Assembly (NCBI GenBank): GCA_026413225.1 | Contig: CM048557.1 | Coordinates: 18,888,871-18,952,870 of the forward strand | Source of the DNA: Otis tarda | Lineage: Eukaryota; Chordata; Aves; Otidiformes; Otididae | DNA length: 64,000 nt | Direction: 5' to 3' | Made by a program: the position numbers and the translations under genes | Notes under the pieces: generated by a model | What the model saw: the letters and a program-made list of their open reading frames with translations, nothing else | Databases searched by the model: none | Told to the model about the DNA's origin: nothing | In this document: positions 40,701 to 52,700 of the stretch, piece by piece | How the letters are laid out: each line of letters starts with the position of its first letter | Position numbering within the stretch: position 1 is the stretch's first letter

Positions 40701-43700
40701 CACCACCATCAGCACCTCTGGAGTCACTGAAACAGAATCAACCACCACAACCCCCACAACCACCACAACCTCCACAACCACCACAACCACCACAACCACC
40801 TCTTCAGGCCCCACACCCTCAACAACCTCTCCCCACAGCACCACAAGAGTAACGGAAGCATCTAGCCCCGAGACCACTCCCACCGTGCCTGTGAGCACTT
40901 CACCAGGATCACCTAGCACCACCATCAGCACCTCTGGATTCACTGAAACAGAATCAACCACCACAACCCCCACAACCACCACAACCACCACAACCACCAG
41001 AACCACCACTTCGGGCCCCACACCCTCAACAACCTCTCCCCACAGCACCACAAGAGTAACAGAAGCATCTAGCCCCGAGACCACTCCCACCGTGCCTGTG
41101 AGCACTCCACCAGGATCACCTACTAGCACTGTGAGCACCACCACCTCAGCAGCACCCTCCCCAGAGTCTACAGCCAGCACTACTGTATCGCCACTGGTAT
41201 CAACAAGCCCCGAGATAGTCACCACTTCTGGTACAACTGCAACAGAATCTTTTACCACCACTTCAGGAACAACCTCTAGGAATTTTACTACAGTCACTGC
41301 AACTACCATCACCACCACCTCTGAAATTGTTTCACCTGGCTCAACTAGTACTTTTGGACCAACTGCCACATCAAGTGCTGTCACCATTGCTGGAAGTTCT
41401 ACGTACAGTTCAGTTACTCCACTCAGTACTTCAACTTCAGCTGCAAGTCTGTCACCAACCACTCCTGGAAGAAATTGTTCTATTTTACCTAATGAATCTT
41501 ATGCAGTGAGTAGATTTCATGAGGGTTCTGATTTGGGTGCAGACTAGGCATATAATTTCAATGTTAATAACATATAGAGTAGATTTTAATCTGGGTAGAA
41601 AACGAAGTATCACTCCATTCTACTTATTTTCTTGGCTATCAACAAGATTTCTAGTGATATTTGGTTTGATAGTTTATATACTGCTACTGGTTCTTGAAGA
41701 ATAGTTTTCAAAATACTTTCTTCAAGGAGTTAGATCACAGCTCAGTGTTTGCCTTTATTGTAGGACAGCTTTGATGAGGAGGTAACCAAGGGCTAAGTGG
41801 TGCTAAACTGTCTTTTCTGTTTCTGCTTTTGTATAGATCCAGTGTGGGGAAAAGTTTGTGTGTTTACAGTGCAGCCCAACAAGAAACCACAGGGCTGATC
41901 TGGTTTGGATGTGGAATGAGTCATACTTAGTCCTAGTCTGGTTTTGTGAGAAGATTGTGAAACAGGCCACCATGTTGAAATGCTGGTGAAATTTGCCTCA
42001 GAGTTCTGAGTTTTTCTGAACCCTCCACCTCTGACATAGACAAACTGATGTCTTGTATATTTCCAAAGCCTCCTCACAGCTTAGATGTCTACAAACTTGC
42101 TCAGAGATCTGCAGGGATAAAAATTGTACATGGCTGAAAAACTAGTGGAAGATAGAAAAAAAATGCATACAATCACAATGGATCACAATGCAAAAAATGC
42201 ACACAATCACCTTAAACATTACTCCCCAAATAGCTGATATTCACTGTAGCTTTATCTTTTAATCTGTTCTAGGCATTCATGGAAGGGGATTGATCATATA
42301 TTGGTCACTGATATTGATCAATGTATTTCACTGTTAGAGAGGGAGTCTAGGTGATGAGATTAGATAAGACATCTAATTTTTAGACAGCTGAAACTGAAAA
42401 AGGTAATTTCCACTTCGGGTTACTGCCTTGACTTTTATAAGTAGTGCTTTTCACATAGCAGCTGCCAGTAGTGCTAGCTTATCTTGCAGGCCTTGATGGC
42501 TCTGACTGCTGCACTTCCTTCCCATTTTCAGACTTCTGGTAGGTAAAAAATTGTCAATAAACATATGGTCTTTTAAAACTCTGCAATTATTCAGGCATAA
42601 CTGTTGTCAATCTGACTGCTTCGTAAGGTTTCTTTTTCTCTTCCCCCTCCCCCTCTCTTTCCAAACACAGCCAGGTGAGTGGTGGTGGATCTGTGAATGC
42701 ATCAAGGCAATATGTATAGAAGATAATATAGTCCAGGTGGTTCCTGTAATCTGTAATCCACCTCCTAAACCTACATGTACCAATGGGCTTTCTCCTGTAC
42801 AAGTCATTGATGAGGATGGATGCTGTTGGCACTGGGAGTGTGATTGTAAGTATATATTTTGTTGAATATTTTATCTCTAAACTAGGAACAATACTAGTGT
42901 CAAGAGCAACAATATTTATCAGGGGACAAGTATCATGCAAACCTGTGACCCTCAGGCTTCCAGTGTTGGTCTATTTGGAGAGTTGAATTGATTCTTTTTA
43001 GTTAATCAGGGGTTTTTAATTAATTTGATTGCCATCATTTCTACATAACTGTTGTGTTAGTAGAATACATTGGTCTCCCAAGGCAGGATTTAAATGTCCA
43101 GATGCAGACATCTATAGGCTAGAAGCCTATACAAGTTATTTGTTCAGACTATCGGTAAAGGTATCTCTAGGGTGGAGTTAATCCTATCCTCAGCTATCTA
43201 CCAGAAATGTCAGACGAACTGTGCCCTGAAAATGCCTGTTTTTCTCTGTTATAGATAAGTTCTAGATAATAAGCTTATGCATTGACATACACACTTTAAT
43301 AAATTAAATGCTTAAAGTTTGATGAGATTAATCCCATATCTACAGATTTTGTTTGTTGTCTGATCTGATCCTGTATGTTACCATAAGAGGCTAACCTAGC
43401 TATATGTTTTTATAGGCTACTGCACTGGCTGGGGAGACCCACATTACATGACTTTTGACGGACTGTACTACAGCTATCAAGGGAATTGTACATATGTGCT
43501 TGTAGAAGAGATTAATAAGAAAGTTGACAACTTTGGAGTCTACATTGATAACTACCATTGTGATACACGGGATGTAGTCTCCTGTCCTCGAACGCTCATT
43601 GTGAGACACGAGACTCAGGAAGTGCGCATAGCAACAGTCAAACCAAATACTCTACAAGTAGAGGTATTGAAGAAAGTAACCTTTGATTTCTTGATTAATA

Positions 43701-46700
43701 TATTAATACAGCGTCAACCTGACAATTATATTCAGAATGTTAGGAGAAAAATTTAAAAGGAATTTTTGGTTTAGATTTAACACTAGTTTGGATTATGAAA
43801 TAGGACTGCTTTGGAGGACTACTTTTTAAACTGAATATAGGGAAGAGTTTCTACGACTTCTTCCCTTTTTATCTCACATATTTGCAGTGCCTTATCTCTT
43901 CTAAGTTCACAAACATGGACAAATTGCTAAGAGTTAAGGATATAAAAGAAATTAATCTATAATTAATATTAGTGTAACAAAGGAAAAGAATAAATGTTGA
44001 ATGGGAGTATACAATGCACACTTAACATAACAATTAAAGTACTGTCTTTAAGTCTATTTAAAAAGTACCATTACTAGCTTTGAATGGTGTCACCTTATCA
44101 GAATAGGGGCTTTTATGTGTTTATTTCATTTATAAACATAAGCTTTGGGGCTTCAGAATTGGTTGAGAAGTGTTTGGTTTTAGGCTATTATGAGGTTTGT
44201 TTGGTTTATTTTTGTACATTACTGTGTGGGAATATTACAAGTTAGGTTGCACCATATTGTTGAAAATTTGCAACATTTAGATGTGAGGAAATATACTGTT
44301 GCTGATTAAGAGTAGTAGTCTTAGTTCCATGGGTGTATCATGGCTACTGTGTTTAAAGAAATCATACAGATTTTGCCGTATTTCTTTCATTTAATTTTCT
44401 TACAAGCATATTCCCTTTATGCAAGAAAGTTAAAACTTTGTGCACTAGGAATTTAGGAGAATTTTATATTGCACTTTCACATGTTGTCCTCAATACCATA
44501 GTCACTCTAATAAATCTATTGAATGTTAGAATTTAGCTGGTTTAAACTCTGAATTTTAGACAAGTTTATCAGTGGCTGATAGGCCATTTCTTTGGCTCAG
44601 AGAAGGCAAGTTCAGCTTTCCAGTAACATAAAAGGAAACACAGGGACACTCATGACAAACTAAAAGCACATTATTTGCCTTTACATTCTATCTCAAATGC
44701 AAAGTAATGAACAATCAATTGTTTTCTAAAGTCAAACTAAATATATGTCTCTTCTGTTTTCTTTTATTTATTAGGTGACAGTGAACAGACAGGCAGTGGC
44801 TTTACCTTATAAAAAATTTGGCTTGAACATCTATGAGGCAGGCATAAATCGTGTAGTGGAAATTCCTGAACTAAAAATGAATGTGACCTACAATGGCTTG
44901 TCCTTTTCTATCAGAATGCCTCACAGCCTGTTTGGTAACAACACTCAGGGACAGTGTGGTAAGGCTTACTCTTATAATTTTTGTAGTCTTAGAAAACCAC
45001 AAACAGGTGAATTAGAGCCCTGCCACAAAGGTGGGTGGAATTTGATAACAAATCTGTCAGTGAATTCTTTCTCCCCTTACCGATTTTAGGTATTTGCAAT
45101 AACAACACGGCAGATGACTGCATGTTGCCAAATGGAAACATCGCAGAAAGCTGTGAAATCATGGCAGATCATTGGCAAGTTGTTGATCCTTCCAAACCAC
45201 AGTGCTCTCCAGGCTTAGTTCCTACAAAAGTACCTAGCACAACTCCAGTGCAACCTTGCAAAGAGTCTTCCCTCTGCGAGCTTCTTTTGGGAAGGTAGAT
45301 ATTCCTCTGGGGTTTATAAACCTTTGATCTTCTAATTTAAAGAAGTGGCAATTTCAGGGTTCATTTCTCAATAAAAAGTGTTTCTAACTATTTCTTCATT
45401 TCTTGTAGCTTTGTGGGTTGCTTCAATTTCTTACACTGTTTTTAGATGTCATTCTTTGCTGATAGTTTGCTTCCAACCCTCTGACTGCTTCATTAGCCTT
45501 TCTTCATGTTCTTACATTCTTCTGTGCTCTCTGCCTTCCACTGACTTATGCTCTTGCCTTTTCCCACACTCAACAGAAAATGGAGACCAACTGAAACGGG
45601 GTCTTCATTTTTAGAACATAGTGGCAGATTTAAAACAAAACAAACCAAAATCTCTTTTGAAAAGTAGTTCATGATTACACTCGATAATATTCATGGAGCT
45701 CCTAGACAGAAAATATTGGTGCCTGAGTGTTTTGTAGGTAAGGAGAGAATACTTTAAAATATGTTGAATGTTTCCAATCTAGATAAGTGATCTTAGTGGA
45801 AATCTCTCCATAATAATCCTTGTTCACATCTCCTTAAGTGCCACTGTTGCCAGATTATAGCGTGTTAAGCATATTAAAGAATTCATGGATTATTCAGTAA
45901 CTAATAATGATATACATTTCTGTTTCTAGTGTGTTTGAACCATGCCATAGCTTTGTCCGGCCTGAAAAGTACTATGCAGCCTGTGTATTTGATAGTTGTG
46001 TACTCCCCAACTTAGACCTGGAATGCTCAAGTCTGCAGATCTATGCTGCCACCTGTGCTGATCAAAGTGTATGCATTGACTGGAGAAGTCACACCAATGG
46101 TGTTTGCTGTAAGTATTTGGCCATTTATCTTGAACTGTTAGGGAAGATCATATGGTACTGTTTCAGCAATAATGTCTTAACAGTAAGTCATATGGCTTTC
46201 TGAACAATGAAGACACAAATAAATAATGCCAGCTGCTTCCCTTAAGTAATTTTACAGGTAACATTTTTTAGAATGGAAATGATAGATGTGTATTTTTGCA
46301 GGCTCGTTTATTGACTGCGCCAGCAACATCTGTATCAGTAGATACTTTTTGTTGTACACAGGCAGTTTTGTGTTTTGCAAGCATCAGCAGATCATTCTGT
46401 ATTTAGTGACATGTGCATTCATTTTCAGCTATAGTAAGAGGAGGATGGAAGGTAGGGATACACACCCCTTTGAGAACTTGTACAAAAGATACCGAAATTC
46501 AGAAAAATTTACTTTTGGCTTTATCTCTTTAATGTAAAATAGGTGCTATATCTCTATGTCTAAATTGTATAAAATAATTCCACTCAGAGGCATGAGCCTG
46601 ATATCTGTCTTTTTTCTCTTTGCTTCTCAAGATTGTCAAAGATACATAGGAAAATGAGTAGTCAGTGTTTAATTTCTTGGCATAAAGTCATGCAGCTTTT

Positions 46701-49700
46701 ATATTATATTGTAACTGAGCTCTTCCTCCTTTTTATTTTCCTATTCCAGCTTATAAATGCCCCTCAGATAAAGAATACAGAGCATGCGGTCCTGTTAAAG
46801 AAATAACATGCAAATCAAGGTAAATAATTCATTCACTGTTAGTTATAGCTCATACAACTGTTTAGTCATGTCTAATGCATAGGTGGATAAGAGAAATCAG
46901 CTTTCTGTCATGTCTTAAATTGTCAAATTTAGTACCACTGATCTCTTGATCCTAAATCTGGGTGACTGTACTGTTTATGTTGTTTGGCTATACCAAACGT
47001 GAACACTAGCAATGCCTAAATTGCAAATGTGCAGATCATTTGCCACTGTATCTTCAGTGAAAGGTTATTTGGCATAATCTTCCTCTGCATGCCAACAATA
47101 ATGGTGTTCGTCTGAACATTTTGTCTCATACAGTCAACAAAATGAAACTTCAACTAAACAAATGGAAGGCTGTTTCTGTCCTAATGGAACAATGCTGTAT
47201 GACTCTGCTGTGGATGTCTGTGTGAAAACCTGCGGTGAGTTTACTGCTTCACTTGGATGCATGTTTGTTTCCGCTTTGTTGTTTCCTTTTCATGTATGCA
47301 ACATAGATCTGACTGTATGCAGTACTCATACAACATATAGTAGAGATGTCTACTGTTATATGAGTGGTAATGGAAATTTATTCTGATGTTTTTGCAGGCT
47401 GTGTTGGAGTGGATAAGATACCAAGAGAGGTATGCTGCCATATGCTTTTGTATTTCAAGAAGAAGCTGAGGGTGGGGAGAAAGAGTGGTCTCTGCTGGTG
47501 CAGTCTTGTTTTGTGATCTCCTGACTTTTCATTCCTGTTTTTACTTTTGTTCTTTTAATCACTCTCTTTATTTTCTTTAATGACAGTTTGGGGAAAAGTT
47601 TACAGTAGACTGTCAGGATTGTATTTGCCTGGAGGGTGGAAGTGGCATTGTATGTAAGCCTCATGAATGTGCCAAACAAAATAAGCCTAGTTGTGACGGA
47701 GAAGGCTTCCATGAGATCAACGAAGTCAATTCTGAAGATTCCTGCTGCCCCATTGTCACCTGCAGTGAGTTTATGCTTTTGTTTCTAGTCTTTCTATACC
47801 TTTTAGGAATAGAAAGGAAAAGAGAACTGAACTAGTTTAGCATCAGAGATCTGCAGCAGGGAGTCACAAAATAGTATCTTTCCTCTTGCTTTTTAAAATC
47901 AACTTGCCCAGTGTTAATGAAAATTCATTTTAATATTGCAATCACTCAGCATAACTGAATTTACAATTATGAGACTCAACATAACTGAATAGGTAGTTCT
48001 TGAGTTCAGGACCACATTTTATTCCAGTAAAATGCAGAGAGATTATGGAATTCTATGTGGGTTTTCACTTTGCAGCAGTTGCCTACAAGCTTGGAGAGAG
48101 GAACAGTTGTTCATTACTTCTCTGCAACGAATTGTGAAACTTTTAAAACTCTTACTAATTATATAATAGAAACTTTTCCATAAACTAGTACAGTCCCCCA
48201 GTCCAGTGCCCGGATTCACTAGGAAAAATGTATTCTCTTTCTGCAATTTGTTTTCTTGGAGAGGACCTAGACTGTTTCCTAGCAATGGAAAGTCTATCCT
48301 AAATGCTTTGATGGATGCCTATTTCTAGTAGCTATTATTTAGTGTATTTTCTGGCTTATTCCTTTTTTTTTCAGAATGCAATACAAGCTTATGCACAACT
48401 AAAGCCCCTAAGTGTACACTGGGATTTGAAGTTCAATCTCATATTCCCAGCGGTCAGTGCTGTCCTGTGTACGAGTGTGGTAAGTCTCTTGAAAATACAT
48501 TACAATGATTAGAATCATATATTACGTAATTTAGCATCAAACTTGGTAAGACTGTATGCAATAGCCCATTGAAAGAGGTAATAAACACAGTCAGATACTA
48601 CAACTTGTTTACTATTAACAGTGGTTACTACTGCTATGGTTATGATGAACAACTGTGAAATCAGATATAGCTCAGGTGGCTCAAGTTCTATTTTTCTGGT
48701 TGTAGGTAACATAAGAATAGCTACAGAATTAACTAGGACTGTGATTTCAGCTTAATCTAGCAAAATGTCCCTGTAAGCATCCCCAGTAGAAGATAGCTTT
48801 ACAAAGTCTGCTTTGCTCTTAGTGACTGAAACATGGAACTATGTGTACCTGTTAAGTGGATGTTCTTGGCTATGAATTGGACTGCCTATATTGGGCCAAG
48901 TCTTCTTCCCTTTTTGCACATGCAGCATTTGTTCCTATACTTTATATATGTCATATCTGCTACCAGAAATGGAGAATAACCAGTGTATTTGACCATATAC
49001 ATTGTGATTCGTTGTGGAAGAAAATAGTTTGACTAGAGCAGGGTGAAAACCTTTCTTTGTTTCTCCCCTTGTGTAACCACGTAACTCCTTGCTTGTTAAC
49101 AGTTCCCAAGAGGGTTTGTGTACATGAGAATGCTGAGTTCTTGGTAAGTTACTGTTTCAACAGTCTTCTGAAAACGCTTAAAATACCAGTTAGTATACTT
49201 CATCAGAAGTGCTATGAGGAGGTTTAGAAATTTTAGAAATTTTCCAATACTTATCAGGAGTTCATCAGTTTCACAAAGCCCAAATCTTTTCTGAAAAGGT
49301 TGCTGTGTATCAAAGAGCCTGAAGAGCTGTTTGTCTGTCAGTATCACAGAGAGATTTTAGTTTAGAGTTAAGTGTGTATGCATTTTAAAAAATCAGTCCA
49401 CATTTACTGTCAGCACATTATTGCAGTTTTAAGATTCTGCTTTCAAAAATGAAAATATGTGTAAATAAGTATTATTCTAAACAGACCTAGGTTTCTAATA
49501 AATTCTATTGATATTTGTATCACACCTGCCTTTTTAATATCTGAGTTTATCATTGCTATATAGGACTTCAGTAAAGACACATGTTAAATTAAAGTCAGTA
49601 TTTAAAATGTTGTCTTAATAAATGACTAGCCAAATAGCTATCCAATAGTGTTTATGATTGTTTCTTTCTCCACTGCGTAGTTTACAGATTTTTTGGAAAT

Positions 49701-52700
49701 TAAGAAATGTCTGTCACACATGTCATATCGCATTAATATATGAACCTTTTTTTCTTAAAATTTATAGCCTAATTCCTCAGTCTTTGTTGATAAGTGTCAG
49801 AATTGTTTCTGCACTAACGAAGTTAATGTCAGCACTCAACTGAATATCATCTCATGTGAACATATTCCATGCAACCCATACTGTGAACCAGTAAGTGACA
49901 AACTTAAAGTAAACCCCCCTCCCCCAATACCTATGTACATGAAAAGCAGTTTGATCAATGAGTGGTATAAGGAAAGGACAGGAAGTAGAAATCCAGAGTC
50001 CAACTCCAGCATGGATCCCAACTGTCCTTGAGCAATCTATTGTGTGAAGCTTGACTGGTTAACTTACAGTATTCAGTTCACATTGGGAGGATTAGCCGGG
50101 AAATTTCTACAGAGCACTTAATGGAGTGGTATTTAATGATTAGGCATATTTATTACAGTGCTTTAATTTATTCAATCTGTATCCTGCTTTTATTACTTGT
50201 CTTCTGTTGCATTGGAACACAAAAAGGCACAAATCTAAAACGCACTTCAAAGCATAATCAATTAATGGGTTAGTATGTTTTCATTTATTTCTCAAAAATG
50301 CATCTATCATAGTGCTTTCATTTTTAATTACTTTTATTATCTAGGGATATGAACGTCAACCAGTGAAAGGTGAATGTTGTGGAATATGTGTGCAGACTAA
50401 GTGTGTTATACATACAGCAAACAATTCCAACCTCATATTGAGTGTAAGTATGCTCTACATCTTACATCTCTATCAAATTTGTAAAGTTTCCCCTTTCACA
50501 GAGGGAACACCTCCTTGTCAGACATAAGGTTTAGTGTAAGTTTGCACCAAAAAGGTCAGAGACTCACCTAAAGCAAGGCCTATCTGCAATTTTTTGGCCT
50601 GGAGGAAGGACTCATTAAATAAAATTGTCTGGAAGGCTCTTCCTGGAATGACAAATCCAGTACCATTGCAATTTTTTTTCTTGTGATGTATGGAAGCTTG
50701 GGCTGTTCTATATTATTTGATTTCTCTGTAACAAAAAACACTAGTAAAGCCTATGTATGAAAAAATTTTGTTGGCCCTGTAGGGTGAAAATTTAGGATCA
50801 TTCTTAATTACTATATACCAGTTTAGCTTTCCCTAGGCAAAATCCATTGGCATAGATGATTTTGTTAATAACTCTAATGTACTCTGCATACTTCAGAGAC
50901 ATTTTTCATTTCCAAGGGAAATCTCATGTAAAAGTAAAGATACTCTCCACGTACGGCATACTGTAATATATGTAATAATCTGTATCCAAAATGGCTGTTA
51001 ACCTAAAAATAATTGTCTGGGAAACAAGAGGAAAGTCGTTGTCAGAGGAAAGGAAAATTTCTGTCTGGTCTCCCTTCAACTTTCCTTATTACATTTTGTA
51101 TTTCACTTACAGCCTGGAGAGTTTAAAAATGATCCTGACAACAATTGCACCATTTATAGCTGTGTAAAAGTCCGCAATCAGCTTGTTTCTTCCACATCTG
51201 AGATTACCTGCCCAGCATTCGATAAGGACAACTGCAAACCTGTAAGTAAATATGGAAAACTTACCCTCTACTCAATGCATAGATTACTTCAGCTTAGTTC
51301 AGCCACCTAACTAGCAAAAGTCAAATTAAGCTCTGATGACTTTTCACCAAAGTTTCTCAGTTGCAAGGGCAAATGTTTCTGCTGCATCCATGCACAGACC
51401 TATAGACCGTATAAAATAAGATATCTAGGTGAGAGTTCAAGGCTTATAACTGACAGCTGTAAATGCTGGTCAGCACAGAGATAAAAAGTCCTTGCTGACT
51501 TCTTTGTGCGGGGTCCTGTCTGAACAAGAACCGTGTTTTCTTGAACATTACAGAAACACAAGCTGTTCAGCCAGTAGGCTGCCGGTAACACCATATATAC
51601 TCCCCATTCAAATATAGAAGTCTGTGAGAAAACATTTTTTTTAATTGTTTCTGAGGAAAAATTGCATGATGTTAACTGTAGAGTTCCTTCAAAGCAGTAT
51701 CTTTATTTTTGCAATGCTTTGTAAATTGATAGATACCAAGTCTGGAAGAGACCATTATCTTTGTTTATTCAGATTAATGCTATGCGGTTTTTGCTTGTTA
51801 TTTCCAGCGATCAGGGAATTGCTCTCCACAGTTACTGGCTTAAAAGGCTCTTTAATATTGGGAAATAAAATAATATTATTTTTCCTGTTTCTTTGTTCTT
51901 CTAGGGAACAGTTACATTGTTACCTAACGGTTGTTGCAAAACCTGTAAGTATGACAGTGTACCTGCATCAACAATACAGAGGATGAATTTTCTTCTTAAA
52001 TCAACCTATTTTCCAGCCATAAAGGCTGATATGTTTGTAGTTAAATAGATACTTTTATATTTATGTTCATTATTCCAAGCTTTCACTGTCCGATCTCCTT
52101 GGGAAAGTTTAAACTGGAGCAGAAAGATCATTTAAAACAATTCTTTGAGTGCACTAGTGAAGCCCAGAGAGTGCTGAACTGCAAGGAACTTGTGGAGTTA
52201 TTTCACTGAAAATATTTTCTGATCTTTCTTTATAGGTGCACCTCTGGATAGTCCCACACCGTGCTCTGTCTATCAAAGAAAAGACTTTATTGTCCATAAG
52301 GGCTGCCGTTCTTTGGACAGAGTTGTCATGACTGAATGTCAAGGAACATGTGGAACCTCCTCTCTGTAAGTAAACTGATTGGACAATGAGATTTGAATTC
52401 TGCTGGCACTGAACTTGTTTATATAAAAGGAACAATAAATAGGTAGACTGCAGAATTATAGAAGACCTGAAACTCTCAGCTTCCCAAATCATGGGCACAA
52501 AATCACAAAATCTGTGACTGAAGAGTTGATTCGTCTTAATACAAAGCAGAAAAGTGTATTAAATTGCCTTGTGATTGAGATAAATATTATAAGGTCTATT
52601 CATCCGTTAAGAGCTGGTTTGTCTGTCATTTGTATCAGATCACGTTGGCTAGAAATCATCACAGAAGAACATGGATTATTTCCTGTAATGAGCCCAGAGA

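Noticed and set aside
38682-41462. 926-residue open frame on the - strand, rich in Val and Gly
   Set aside because: It is the antisense shadow of the PTS repeats. ACA/ACC codons read backwards give Val, Gly and similar codons with no stops. There is no start context, domain or conservation logic.
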